Shown: positions 7,198 to 16,600 of the stretch, piece after piece | Position numbering within the stretch: position 1 is the first letter of the stretch | How the letters are laid out: the number at the start of each line of letters is the position of its first letter | DNA from: an uncultured Collinsella sp. | GTDB lineage: Bacteria; Actinomycetota; Coriobacteriia; Coriobacteriales; Coriobacteriaceae | Direction: 5' to 3' | Assembly (NCBI GenBank): GCA_900757235.1 | Contig: CAAENB010000057.1 | Location: 1 to 29,718, forward strand | DNA length: 29,718 nucleotides | Translations under genes and position numbers: made by a program | The notes under the pieces: model-generated | Seen by the model: the letters and a program-made list of their open reading frames with translations, nothing else | Told to the model about the DNA's origin: nothing | Database searches by the model: none

Positions 7198-8289
7198 ATG
7201 GATACCCTCAACGATCTAAACGAGCGCGTCGACGCCTTCGTCGGCACCAGCTCCTTCGACACGCCTGCCGCGGCAAACGACCAAGCTCCCATCGATGTGC
7301 CCGCCGAGGTTCACGAGGACATCGTCGCCTCGGTCGATTTCTCCGAGGTCGAGCTCGCAGACGAGTTCACCGAGCCCCAGGTAGCCGTCACGCCCAACGG
7401 CCTGCTCCCTATGGAGCCCCTGCCCATCGACGGGCGTTTGCGCAAGGCGGCCCTCCGCATGCCCGACGAGATCGAGGAGGCCAGCGGCTTCACGCTCTTC
7501 GGCCGCCGCATCAAGTCGCTCATTTACACCACTGATGTCGCGGTTATCCGCAACTCCAACGCCGATGCCGTCTTTGCGGTCTCCCCTTTCACGCCGCAGC
7601 CCGCCATTACGCAGGCGCTGCTGACCGTCGCCGAGTGCCCGGTCTTCGTAGGCGTGGGCGGTGGCACCACCACCGGCAAGCGCTCCGTTCAGATGGCAGC
7701 CGTCTCCGAGATGCAGGGTGCGGCGGGCTGTGTGGTCAACTCCCCCGCCACCGCCGAGATGGTCGAGCACATCACCAACATCGCCGACATCCCCGTCATC
7801 GCCACGGTCGTACGTTGCGACGACGATGCTCACGCCAAGGTGCGCGCCGGCGCCAAGATTCTTAACATCGCCGCTGGCAAAAACACGCCGCAGGTCCTGC
7901 GTGAACTGCGCGAGCACTATCCCAACCTGCCGCTCATCGCGCCGGGCGGCAAGACGCCCGAGAGTATCCGCGAGACCATCGCCGCCGGTGCCAACGCCAT
8001 CATCTGGACACCGCCTTCGGCCCAGCAGCTACAGACCGACATGATGCAGCGCTACCGCAAGATGAAAGAAGACGCCACGCCTGTCATCTCGCACGACGAT
8101 GTGCCCATTATCGACCAGGTCGCCGCCGCCGAGGTCAGCCAGGTCGAGAACATGAATCCCGACGTGCCGATTCCCGACGAGGTTATCGAGCGCGTCGCTT
8201 CGATCCACGATCATATCGAGGAGCGTCGCGCCAACCGCGGCCTCAAGCCGTCACTGCACGGCTTCTTCTTCCGCGGAAAGAAACGCTAG
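7198..8289 (+). CDS. TIM-barrel protein of unknown function (annotated as 'hydrolase' in relatives)
   Basis: The 363 residues have an acidic, low-complexity N-terminal extension (about 1-75), then a conserved core (about 80-290) and a charged C-terminal tail. The core has repeated beta-alpha units. It has glycine-rich loops at GVGGGTTTGKR (152-162) and LIAPGGKT (246-253), with ATVV and ANAIIWTPP between and after, as in phosphate-binding (beta/alpha)8 barrels. I recall a family of Firmicutes and Actinobacteria proteins with the opening RKAALRMPDEIEEASG and the block FTPQPAITQA, but no function is established. The ATG at 7198 lacks a Shine-Dalgarno sequence. TAGAAT ends nine bases before it, so a leaderless or nearly leaderless message is possible. 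A strong terminator follows. Confidence 0.7.
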   Translation: MDTLNDLNERVDAFVGTSSFDTPAAANDQAPIDVPAEVHEDIVASVDFSEVELADEFTEPQVAVTPNGLLPMEPLPIDGRLRKAALRMPDEIEEASGFTLFGRRIKSLIYTTDVAVIRNSNADAVFAVSPFTPQPAITQALLTVAECPVFVGVGGGTTTGKRSVQMAAVSEMQGAAGCVVNSPATAEMVEHITNIADIPVIATVVRCDDDAHAKVRAGAKILNIAAGKNTPQVLRELREHYPNLPLIAPGGKTPESIRETIAAGANAIIWTPPSAQQLQTDMMQRYRKMKEDATPVISHDDVPIIDQVAAAEVSQVENMNPDVPIPDEVIERVASIHDHIEERRANRGLKPSLHGFFFRGKKR

Positions 8290-8300
8290 CAAAACATCTT

Positions 8301-8338
8301 GGCCCGCCCCACAAACGTGAGGCGGGCCGTTTTCGTTT
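8301..8338 (+). terminator. Rho-independent terminator after the TIM-barrel gene
   Basis: GGCCCGCC (8301-8308) and GGCGGGCC (8321-8328) form an eight-bp stem, followed by TTTTCGTTT. Read on the other strand the same stem is followed by AAGATGTTTT, so it may also stop transcripts from the convergent DegV gene. Confidence 0.88.
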
Positions 8339-8369
8339 GAGCAATCATGCAGCGATGTGATGGGGCAAA

Positions 8370-9260
8370 TTAATCCACGCGCTTGTCGCCCATAAAGAAG
8401 AGCGCCACCGTGCCAGGTCCGGTATGCGAGCCAATCAGAGTACCGATGTTATTGATCTCAATCTTGCCTTTAAGCTGCGGAATCTGTTCCTCGATCAGCG
8501 CCGCAACTGCCTCGGCATCCTCGCGGCACGCCGAGTGCGACATGACGCACTTACCCGAATAATCCGCACCGTCCTGCACGTGTGCCATCATGGTCTTAGC
8601 CATCTCGGAAATCGCGCGCTTCTTAGTGCGAATCTTCTCACGTGGCGACAGCCCACCTTCGCAATCGACCGTCATAAGCGGGCAAATCTTAAGCGCCGTG
8701 CCGATGATCGCGCTCGCGGCCGAAATGCGACCGCCGCGCAGGTAGCTCGACAGATCGGTCGAGAAGAACCAGTGGTGCAGGTTGAGCTTGTGCTCCTCGA
8801 TCCAAGCGGCCGTCTCGTCGAGTGACGCCCCGCTATCGCGCACGTCGGCGGCATATTCCAGCAACAGGCCAAAGCCCGAAGACGCCGCCAGCGAATCGAT
8901 GACGCGCACCTTGCCGCCCTGGGGATAGCGATCCGCGAGCATCTGCGCCGCAACGCAGGCCGATCCATACGTGCCCGAAATACCCGATGACAACGTCAGG
9001 TGCAGCACGTCTTTGCCCTCGGCAACAAACGGCTCCCAAAACTCCTCGTACTCACCCACGCTCACCTGAGACGTCTTGGGCATGGCGCCCGCGGCAATCT
9101 GGGCAAAAAACTTGTCCGGCGTAATCGACTGATACAGATCGTCCGTATAGACAACATCGTCGATCTCGTAATGAAAACACACGACAGGGATATTGCGCGA
9201 CGCAAAGAACTCACGGGTTCGGTCGGCGGCGGATTCACAGGTCAGGACAAAATCACTCAT
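8370..9260 (-). CDS. DegV family fatty-acid-binding protein (FakB-like)
   Basis: DegV/FakB proteins bind a fatty acid and present it to the kinase FakA for phosphorylation and entry into phospholipid synthesis. The 296-residue product matches in length and motifs: a beta strand with CESAAD at 8-13, KTSQVS at 62-67, SSGISGTY at 91-98, a central SYLRGGRIS, and GTLIGSHTGPG near the C-terminus. These are the usual fatty-acid-carboxylate and lipid-pocket positions. I chose the ATG at 9260 because AAGGAG lies six bases upstream; an ATG six codons earlier overlaps that site. The gene stands alone, converging on the TIM-barrel gene, and no fakA is nearby. Which fatty acid it prefers is not visible. 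Confidence 0.92.
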   Translation of the reverse strand: MSDFVLTCESAADRTREFFASRNIPVVCFHYEIDDVVYTDDLYQSITPDKFFAQIAAGAMPKTSQVSVGEYEEFWEPFVAEGKDVLHLTLSSGISGTYGSACVAAQMLADRYPQGGKVRVIDSLAASSGFGLLLEYAADVRDSGASLDETAAWIEEHKLNLHHWFFSTDLSSYLRGGRISAASAIIGTALKICPLMTVDCEGGLSPREKIRTKKRAISEMAKTMMAHVQDGADYSGKCVMSHSACREDAEAVAALIEEQIPQLKGKIEINNIGTLIGSHTGPGTVALFFMGDKRVD

Positions 9261-9288
9261 ATGAGGCTCCTTACTCATTGCTGCGCAA

Positions 9289-9297
9289 ATTATCGCA
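9289..9297 (-). promoter_or_regulatory. Possible extended -10 element of the DegV gene
   Basis: On the minus strand TGCGATAAT lies about 30 bases before the start codon and fits an extended -10 box. No convincing -35 hexamer was found. Confidence 0.35.
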
Positions 9298-9523
9298 CAG
9301 TGAGCCTACATACGGTACATATGTCCACTATTTACCAAATCGAACCAAAAATAGCGAACATCTTTACCACCATCGTCTCCACCGGCCCCACGCATAAATA
9401 TCTGAGAAAACACCCTCTGTCGTCTCCACTCAATCGCCATATCTACCTCAACTAAATCGATTTACCAAACCGTTCAGCCGACAATTCAGCCGCTGGCGCA
9501 AAATCGAAACAAAAGCGGCGCAT

Positions 9524-9556
9524 ACTGATAAACGTTTGACGCTGTTTATCAGTTTT
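9524..9556 (+). promoter_or_regulatory. Hairpin or operator in the fbp leader
   Basis: ACTGATAAAC (9524-9533) and GTTTATCAGT (9544-9553) are perfect inverted repeats around a 10-base spacer, followed by TTT, and end 27 bases before the fbp start codon. It could be a repressor operator or a short attenuator hairpin. The rest of the roughly 320-base gap between degV and fbp is AT-richer and holds no gene I can support. Confidence 0.55.
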
Positions 9557-9580
9557 ACCAGCTCCATCGGAAGGTGTTTC

Positions 9581-11497
9581 ATGGTCGCATTCGATCGCAA
9601 CCCGCAAGACTTTAAGTATCTGCGCCTGCTGTCGAGACAGTTCCCCACCGAGCAATCCGCATTTACCGAGATCATCAATCTCTCGGCCATCCTCAACCTG
9701 CCCAAAGGCACCGAGCATTTTATGAGCGACGTGCATGGCGAGTACGAAGCCTTTATGCACATCCTCAACAACTGCTCGGGCGTCGTGCGCGAACATGTCG
9801 ACGAGATCTTTGGCGACACGCTCACCTTTGACGAAAAGGGCGAGCTGTGCACGCTCATCTACTACCCGCGCGAGAAGATCGAGCTAGTCCGCAGCCAGCG
9901 CGAGGACTCGCCCACCTGGTACAAGACGATGCTTGACCAGCTCATCATGGTCGCACGCTCGCTTTCAAGCCGCTACACGCGCTCCAAGGTGCGCAAGGCC
10001 ATCCCACGCGACTACGCCTACATCATCGACGAGCTGTTGCACACGCACCCGGACGAGAACAACTATCGTGTGCGCTATCACGAGCGCATCGTGGAGTCCA
10101 TCCTGGAGACCGCCAGCGCCGACGACTTTATCGAGTCGCTCGCTTCGCTCATCAAGCGCCTTGCCGTCGACCACCTGCACCTGGTGGGCGACATCTTCGA
10201 CCGCGGCGGTGGCGCGGCCAAGATTATGGACCGCCTGCTCACCTACCATTCGCTCGACATCCAGTGGGGCAACCACGACCTGCTGTGGATGGGCGCTGCG
10301 GCCGGTGAGCCAGCCTGCATCGCCACGGTATTGCGCAACAACCTACGCTACGACAACTACGAGATTCTAGAGAACGACTACGGCATCTCGCTGCGTGAGC
10401 TTGTTGCCTTTGCCGATGCCACCTACACCGCCGGCGAGTCCATCACCCCGCTGATCAAGGCCATCAACGTGCTGCTCTTTAAGCTCGAGGGCCAGATTAT
10501 CCAGCGCCACCCCGAGTTCGATATGACCGACCGCCTGTTACTCGACAAGATCAATCACGACACCGGCACGGTCACGCTCGCCGACGGCAGCGTGTGGCCG
10601 CTCACGACCAACGACTTCCCCACCGTCGACCCGGCGGACCCCTATACGCTCACGTCTCAGGAGCAGCACATCATCGACAAGCTCGTGTCCGAGTTTGTCA
10701 CCGCCGATCACCTGCATCGACATATCGATTTCCTCTATTCCCACGGCTCGATGTACAAGGTCGCCAACGGCAACCTGCTGTTCCATGGCTGCGTGCCGCT
10801 CAACGAAGACGGCACCTTTAGCAGCATGAACTGCCTGGGCACCTGGCACGCTGGCCGCGATTATCTCGATTTTTGCGACCACATCGCCCGCCGCGCCTGG
10901 CGCGTGGGCGACCGCGACGCTCTCGACTGGATGTGGTACCTGTGGATTGGCTTTAACTCACCCGCCAGCGGACGCCTGGTGCGCACCTTTGAGCGCGCCT
11001 ATATCGCCGATAAGAGCACCTGGGTCGAGCCGATGGACCCGTACTTTACGCTTACCAAGTCGCCCTCGGTCTGCAATGACATCATGCGCGAGTTTGGCGT
11101 CGCGCCCATGGCATGCTCACCGACCGGTCACATCATCAACGGCCACACGCCCGTCAAGACCACCAAGGGCGAGCAGCCCATCCGCGCCGAGGGCAAGCTG
11201 CTGGTCATCGATGGCGGCTTCTGCCGCGCCTACCACCCCAAGACGGGTATCGCCGGCTATACGCTCATCTCGAGCTCGCGCGGCTGCCGCCTCAAGTCGC
11301 ACCGGGCCTTTACGACGGTTGCCGAGGCACTCACGCGCAACGTGGACATCGAAAGCGAGACCAACCGTTTTGACCAAGCAGACCGTCGCCGCATGGTGAG
11401 CGACACCGATTCCGGAGCCAAGATCCGCAGCCAGATCCAAGACCTGCGCCAGCTGCTCGATGCATATAGAAACGGTGCTATCGAGGAGCGCGCCTAG
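9581..11497 (+). CDS. fbp: Class III fructose-1,6-bisphosphatase
   Basis: It hydrolyses fructose 1,6-bisphosphate to fructose 6-phosphate in gluconeogenesis. The 638-residue length is characteristic of the class III (Bacillus-type) enzyme, unrelated to class I. It has metallophosphoesterase metal-binding motifs in order: MSDVHGEYEAF at 48-58, GDIFDRGG at 203-210 and GNHD at 230-233. Later blocks include GHIINGHTPVK and LLVIDGGFCRAY near the C-terminal part, also typical of the family. GGAAGG six bases before the ATG at 9581 decides the start. A palindrome in the leader and a long hairpin downstream may control the gene. It is followed by two GtrA-type membrane genes on the same strand. Confidence 0.95.
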   Translation: MVAFDRNPQDFKYLRLLSRQFPTEQSAFTEIINLSAILNLPKGTEHFMSDVHGEYEAFMHILNNCSGVVREHVDEIFGDTLTFDEKGELCTLIYYPREKIELVRSQREDSPTWYKTMLDQLIMVARSLSSRYTRSKVRKAIPRDYAYIIDELLHTHPDENNYRVRYHERIVESILETASADDFIESLASLIKRLAVDHLHLVGDIFDRGGGAAKIMDRLLTYHSLDIQWGNHDLLWMGAAAGEPACIATVLRNNLRYDNYEILENDYGISLRELVAFADATYTAGESITPLIKAINVLLFKLEGQIIQRHPEFDMTDRLLLDKINHDTGTVTLADGSVWPLTTNDFPTVDPADPYTLTSQEQHIIDKLVSEFVTADHLHRHIDFLYSHGSMYKVANGNLLFHGCVPLNEDGTFSSMNCLGTWHAGRDYLDFCDHIARRAWRVGDRDALDWMWYLWIGFNSPASGRLVRTFERAYIADKSTWVEPMDPYFTLTKSPSVCNDIMREFGVAPMACSPTGHIINGHTPVKTTKGEQPIRAEGKLLVIDGGFCRAYHPKTGIAGYTLISSSRGCRLKSHRAFTTVAEALTRNVDIESETNRFDQADRRRMVSDTDSGAKIRSQIQDLRQLLDAYRNGAIEERA

Positions 11498-11504
11498 CAC
11501 CACC

Positions 11505-11545
11505 CGTGGGGATTGGCTAAACTTGCTGAGTTTATCATCCCCACG
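11505..11545 (+). terminator. Two-tier hairpin between fbp and gtrA-like gene 1
   Basis: CGTGGGGAT (11505-11513) pairs with ATCCCCACG (11537-11545). Within it TAAACT (11518-11523) pairs with AGTTTA (11529-11534). It begins seven bases after the fbp stop. It has no T-tract, so it may be a weak terminator, an RNA-processing hairpin or an operator for the next gene. Confidence 0.4.
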
Positions 11546-11575
11546 GCGTCCCGGCGCCACCCTAAGGCAGGTACC

Positions 11576-11971
11576 ATGCAGAAGCTCCTTGCGCAGATCA
11601 TGAAGTTTGGCGTCGTCGGCATCGTCGCCACGGTCATCGACTTTGGCATCATGAATCTGCTCCACTACGGTCTGGGCCTCAACATCCTAATCGCCAACAC
11701 CAGCGGCTTTATCATCTCACTCATCTTTAATTACGTCGCCAGCATGAAGTACGTGTTTGCGCACAAGGAAGGCATGAGCCGCCGCCGCGAGTTCATTATC
11801 TTTGTCGTGCTGTCCGTGATCGGCCTGGCACTCAACGACGGTATCGTGTTGACACTCAACGCCGGCCTGGGACTCGAGGCCAATATCGCCAAGATCTGCG
11901 CCACCGCGCTTGTCATGGTCTACAACTTTGTGACCCGAAAGATCTTCCTGGAAGGCGATGAGACCAAGTAA
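11576..11971 (+). CDS. GtrA family membrane protein (copy 1)
   Basis: GtrA proteins are small four-helix membrane proteins thought to help move lipid-linked sugars across the membrane for cell-surface glycosylation. The 131 residues start with a basic segment and KFGVVGIVATVIDFGIMNLL, the family signature. The four hydrophobic segments lie at about 9-29, 38-57, 72-92 and 98-116. FNYVASMKYVF and FVTRKIFLEG fit the family. The chosen ATG has AAGGCAGG just upstream; an upstream in-frame start overlaps the preceding hairpin. Copy 2, 218 bases downstream, shares blocks such as SMKYVF and EGMSRRREF, so the pair arose by duplication. No glycosyltransferase is adjacent. Confidence 0.88.
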   Translation: MQKLLAQIMKFGVVGIVATVIDFGIMNLLHYGLGLNILIANTSGFIISLIFNYVASMKYVFAHKEGMSRRREFIIFVVLSVIGLALNDGIVLTLNAGLGLEANIAKICATALVMVYNFVTRKIFLEGDETK

Positions 11972-11995
11972 CTCGCAACCTTACAGCTTTACAAT

Positions 11996-12037
11996 GCCCA
12001 CGGATGACGCGCGTCAAGCGCTGTGTTGTTCGTGGGC
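11996..12037 (+). terminator. Candidate hairpin after gtrA-like gene 1
   Basis: GCCCACG (11996-12002) pairs with CGTGGGC (12031-12037) and is followed by a T-rich stretch (TTTGCTCGTTT). GACGCGCGTC lies inside it as a second palindrome. The rest of this 218-base gap is AT-richer and may hold the copy 2 promoter, but I see no well-spaced -35/-10 pair. Confidence 0.35.
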
Positions 12038-12189
12038 TTTGCTCGTTTACGGGCAAATTTTCAACGTTTGCGGATTAGCTCTTGAAAATTTGGCGAGTTC
12101 GTATAGTTCTTGGCAAAGACCTTACGCTTCCCTTGCAAAAGCTCTAAAGTATCCTCTGCTCGATTCATCAACGCATTGGATGTGATTAC

Positions 12190-12597
12190 GTGCGCAAGGC
12201 ACTGGCACAACCTCATACCAAGCAGTTCCTCAAGTTCGCTGTCGTGGGTCTTATCTCCTTTGGCATCGACTGGGGTATGCTCATTGCGCTTGTCGAGCTG
12301 TTTCACCTCGACTTTTTGATGAGCACCACGGTCTCGTTTACCACGTCCGTCGTGGTCAACTACTGGCTCAGCATGAAGTACGTGTTCGACCACCGCGAGG
12401 GCATGAGCCGCAAGCGCGAGTTCACGATCTTCACCATCCTGTCGGTGATCGGCCTGGGCCTCAACGACCTATACATGTTTGTGGGCGTCACGTTTTTGAG
12501 CATCGGCTACCAGGCCATGAAGGCCATCGCCACGTTCCTCGTCACCTGGTACAACTACTTCAGCCGCCGCTTCTTCCTCGAGGGCGCACGGTCGTAG
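12190..12597 (+). CDS. GtrA family membrane protein (copy 2)
   Basis: The 135-residue product has four hydrophobic segments and the GtrA opening KFAVVGLISFGIDWGMLIAL. It also has VVVNYWLSMKYVFDH, the shared block EGMSRKREF, SVIGLGLND, and a C-terminal YNYFSRRFFLEG. It is clearly paralogous to copy 1, most strongly in the middle. The start is GTG at 12190; no good ribosome binding site is seen ahead of it. A strong terminator follows, so fbp and the two gtrA-like genes may be separate units or one leaky unit. The presumed role in flipping lipid-linked sugars comes from the family alone. Confidence 0.87.
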   Translation: MRKALAQPHTKQFLKFAVVGLISFGIDWGMLIALVELFHLDFLMSTTVSFTTSVVVNYWLSMKYVFDHREGMSRKREFTIFTILSVIGLGLNDLYMFVGVTFLSIGYQAMKAIATFLVTWYNYFSRRFFLEGARS

Positions 12598-12623
12598 TCG
12601 ATTCATTATTTGCTTGAATGTAT

Positions 12624-12656
12624 AACCGGTTGGAATTCCCGTTCCAACCGGTTTTT
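12624..12656 (+). terminator. Strong rho-independent terminator after gtrA-like gene 2
   Basis: AACCGGTTGGAA (12624-12635) and TTCCAACCGGTT (12642-12653) form a 12-bp perfect stem with a six-base loop and are followed by further Ts. Confidence 0.93.
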
Positions 12657-12696
12657 TGTTTGCCGAGAGACCCGGCGACCCAATCCCATTCGCATG

Positions 12697-12733
12697 AAAA
12701 ACGGGCGGCCCGGATGTTTGTCCGAACCGCCCG
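12697..12733 (-). terminator. Rho-independent terminator closing the DUF4430 operon
   Basis: On the minus strand CGGGCGGTTCGGA and TCCGGGCCGCCCG form a 13-bp stem (one mismatch) around CAAACA, followed directly by TTTTT. It lies 24 bases after the stop of the small DUF4430 gene. Confidence 0.93.
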
Positions 12734-12756
12734 TCTGGCGCGCTATGTCGAGGCCT

Positions 12757-13674
12757 CTAGCCTGTAACGTAATACCAGACCACGTTGTCGCCGTTGGAGA
12801 GAACGTAGTTGCTGCAGGCCGTCATGGGCGTTGTGCCGTTGACGGAGTACATCCAGCCGCTCGTACCGCCGTACTGTTTCTCGGCCAAACCACCAATCGC
12901 GGAGACATACGTGCCGTACGACGAGCCATGTGCGTTGACAGAAAGGCCCAGCGCGCACAGGGCATCGTAGACGGTAGCGCCTTCGTTAAAGGTAAAGGTG
13001 CCACCAGAAGACACAGGATTGCCCACAGCGCTCGATGTGACCGAAACCGTCACTGTTACGTAGCTGGACTCCTGCGAGCCGCTCTGGCCGCCCGAGGAGG
13101 CGTTTCCACCATTAGAGGATGAAACTCCATCAGACGACTGGCCACCGCCCGAAGAAGCACCGCCAGACGCATTGGAAGTATCACCGGCTCCCGTATTTTG
13201 GGCAGCGGATTTATCGCCAGACTTCTTGCCGTCCTGGTCCTCGGACTTCTTGTTATCCGAGTTCTTGTCCGATTCCTTGTTTGAAGACTCGGAATCGTCC
13301 TTGGACTTGGACTCATCAGAATGCTTGGACTCATCTTTTGCGTCATTCGATGACTTGGAATCCTTGGAACTGGCCTCGCCCGAAGCGGCAGACGAGCCAG
13401 ACGCCTTGGTGTCCTTGGTGACGACGCTCTCCCCCGTCACGGCCTGAATGATCCAGTCGATAGACCAGGCACCGCTTGCGGAAGGATGGACGAAACCCAG
13501 CGAGACGACGATCAGAATGGTGCACGCGGCAGTCAGAACGCCGAGGAGCGCCTTGCGGCGAGGGGCGGACGCCGCCGAAGCGGCGCCCTGTTGCTTTGCA
13601 TCGTCAAGCTGGATAAACGAGGAATCTGGTTGCTTGGGGTCAGCGTCCTTGGATTTATTGGACACAGCCCTCAC
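12757..13674 (-). CDS. Membrane-anchored DUF4430 (transcobalamin-like) protein
   Basis: The 305-residue protein has a cytoplasmic basic N-terminus, one membrane helix at about 42-61 and then a long extracellular spacer (about 88-200) of Ser, Lys, Asp, Gly and Asn. The C-terminal DUF4430 domain at about 205-305 has TFNEGATVYDALCALG, GTSGWMYSVNG and a final NGDNVVWYYVTG. That domain resembles the beta domain of mammalian transcobalamin and intrinsic factor. The spacer looks made to cross the cell wall. Its GTG start directly follows the stop codon of the upstream giant DUF4430 gene, so the two are translationally coupled; a second GTG three codons later is possible. With a cobalamin riboswitch heading the unit, a role in surface corrinoid binding is a strong inference, not a demonstrated one. 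Confidence 0.85.
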   Translation of the reverse strand: MRAVSNKSKDADPKQPDSSFIQLDDAKQQGAASAASAPRRKALLGVLTAACTILIVVSLGFVHPSASGAWSIDWIIQAVTGESVVTKDTKASGSSAASGEASSKDSKSSNDAKDESKHSDESKSKDDSESSNKESDKNSDNKKSEDQDGKKSGDKSAAQNTGAGDTSNASGGASSGGGQSSDGVSSSNGGNASSGGQSGSQESSYVTVTVSVTSSAVGNPVSSGGTFTFNEGATVYDALCALGLSVNAHGSSYGTYVSAIGGLAEKQYGGTSGWMYSVNGTTPMTACSNYVLSNGDNVVWYYVTG

Positions 13675-16600
13675 CTACCGACGTTTGGTGAACACGAACA
13701 CGCCGACGATGGCGAGACCGATGACGCCGGCGGCGATGCCAACGATGGCGAGCGGGTTGGTGCCAGTCTCCTGCTCGGAAGCACTAGAGGACTTCTTAGC
13801 AGTGGTCGTGGAAGCAGCACCCGTATCGGACTTGGAATCGGACTTCTTGTCGGACTTGCTGTCCTTCTTGTCAGACTTCTTCTCGTCCTTCTTATCGGAC
13901 TTATCGGAGTCCTTCTTGTCGGACTTGTTGTCCTTGGTCTCGGTCTTGGTCGACACCGTCGTCTTGGTCACCGGCTTCTGACCCGGGGCGATAGCGCCGC
14001 CGGCCTGCTGGCCCTTCGTGCCGGAGCCGGAACCCGTGCCAGTGCCAGTGCCAGTGCCAGCGCCAGCGCCGGAACCGTTGCCAGCGCCACCGTTGCCACC
14101 ATTAGTGCCAGAACCGCCATTGCCGCCAGGGTTAACGGCATTCTTGGTCCACTTGGCATACAGCGTCAGATCGGCCGTCACCGGCGTACTGAAGTCATAC
14201 GCCTGCGTGCAAGCCTCATCGGTGAACCAACCGCCGAAAGTGTAGCCATCGCGCGTCGGATCGGCCGGCTTGACCAGCTTGCCGTCGGCCGTAGCCACAA
14301 ACTTAGTGTCGCAAGCAGACCCGCCGTTGGAATTAAAGGCAACCGTCCAAGACTCAACAGCCCCGAGCTTGAACAGCATACCCGAATCATTGATGTAGTA
14401 GAGGTTGCCAGAAGCATCGGCAATGACCGGAGAGTCACAGTATTGGTAATGGCCGGCCGCATCATAAATCTGCGTCGCCTCTGCGTCGCCGAGCGTATAG
14501 CGATACACGCCACCACCAGCAGAGTAGTTGACGTAATCCTTGCTATCCGCGCTGTTCACGGTGAAGTACACGTAGGTCTTGCCGCCCTGAACACTCACCA
14601 GCGGAGTAGCAGCAATACCGTTGAGGCCAGCCGGCAGCGCCTTGCCGTCGGCAGCAGCGACCATCGTGGTCTTACCCGTCTTCAGGTTATAGAGAACCAG
14701 AGCAGAGCCCTTAGCCGTCTGTCCGCCGACAATCAGATTGTCACCAGACACCGCAGGGGCGCTCAGATTATTCGTAAGGCCCAGATCAACCGTCTTCTGT
14801 TCACTCAGCACGCCCTTTGCCGAAAGCGAAATCACATGGAGCTTTCCGTCGTGCGTCATCTGATAGAAGGTCGAACCATTGGACGGATCGGCAATGCAAT
14901 CGGCATTTGCGACAGCGCCGAGCTTCATGGTCGAAACGACATCGCCCGTCGTCTTATCAATGCACTTAAGCGTACCCGCACTCGTAGGAACGATGGCATA
15001 CTTATCCGTCAAAGCCGCACCAGTCCAGTAATAGCCCTCGGCAGGGTCGATGTTCTGCCAAGAAACTTCGCCCGTGGCAATCTTAATGCGCGCAAAGGAG
15101 CCGTTGCCGTAGGTCGCGTTGTAATTCTCGTCATACGAAATATCGACCGAGCCTACATAGACGTACTCGCCGTCCGAAACGACGGTGCAGGAGCTCTGCG
15201 TCAAGTCCGTCAAACCGGGCGTCAGCCACTTGCAGATCAGCTTGTCTGCAGTAATCGCCTGGACCGCACCGCCGTTGAGCGGAACGATGATAAGGCCATT
15301 GGTATAGATCGGACGAGAGGTATAGCTCACCTTGGAGGCAAGCGGCGCAGAGGCAACCTTTTTGCCCGTGGACGAATCGATCTTAATGAGCTCGTTCTCG
15401 GTCGCGATGTACACAAAACCGTTAGCGATGACAGGTTCGCTGCAGTTGGCATACTGCTGACCAGACTCGGCTTTCCAATCGAAGGCCCACTTAAGACCGG
15501 CGGCCTGCGCAGGCGTCTTGGCATCCGTTACGGTCGAACCGTTGCCACTGTTGCCGTAGCCGGCCCACTCGGCATCCCAATCAGGAGTCGTCGCGCTCGG
15601 GTCCACGACAATCTTGTCGGGATCGGGCATGGCCGAATCGTCGGTGGTATAGGCAAGCGTAACCTTATCGCCGCTCTTGAGCGTAATCTGGTTGGCGCAG
15701 AGTAAGGAGGGCTCTCCATTGATATACAGGTGCCAAGATTTATTGGTCGCAGCATCCCTGGCATACGGCTTGTGATCGAACGGCGAGTTGATGGAATTGA
15801 GGAACCAGTACTCACCACTCTGGGAGCCGTTGTACGTAACGCCCTTGGCCTTCAGGACCGTCTCAATAAGGTTCTGGGCCGTGGAGCCTTCGGGCAAAGA
15901 AACACTGCTTGCCGAGCCCCAGCAAGTATTGTTGCCGTTGACATCGGGACCGATAACATCGACAGACCCAAGAACCTGACCAGGAAGGGCATCGCTGTCG
16001 CCAGCATACATAAAGGTGACGGCGTCACCATCTTGGAGTTCGTAGTTGCCGGCACCGACCGTGGCGGACTTGCCATTTACATAGAATTGCCAATAACTGC
16101 GGGTCGCAGGATCAGACTTATAGGTCTTACCGTCAAGCGGCGATTTAATGCCGCTGAGGTACCAGCCCCAAGACTCTTCACTAGTAACGAGATCAAGACC
16201 AGTCTGCTCCAACAGGTCCTTGGCAGTAGAGCCCGCCTTGAGACTCGTCTGGCCCGTCGAGGCCCACACCTGCTGTTTGCCGTCCTTGTCCTTGCCAAGC
16301 ACCTGAACGGAAGCATGGACGGAATCAGAGGGCAACTGGTCGCCCCAGCCACCGTAGAACCACGTAACGGTATCGCCGGCATGAATGGTGACATTGTCCG
16401 CCGTGTAGTCGCTCGACTTGCCGTTGATGAACAGCTGCCAAGAGGTCGAATAATCGAGCGGCGTACCCAGCTCAACGCCGTTGTACTTAAGGCTCAGAAT
16501 GAAGGAGCCCGCAACAACGGCGTCAATATCATTCGCCTCGAGCGCGACCTTCGTAAGGTCAAGTGCGTTCGAGCCGGACGTCACCACATACTGCGCGTTA

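Noticed and set aside
12082..12107. TTGAAA and TATAGT as a promoter of gtrA-like gene 2
   Set aside because: The spacer is only 14 bases, too short for a normal promoter.
13675..13770. LPXTG-type sorting motif at the end of the giant DUF4430 protein
   Set aside because: The end reads ETGTNPLAIVG before the helix, with no LPxTG or LAxTG, so it is better taken as a plain membrane anchor.
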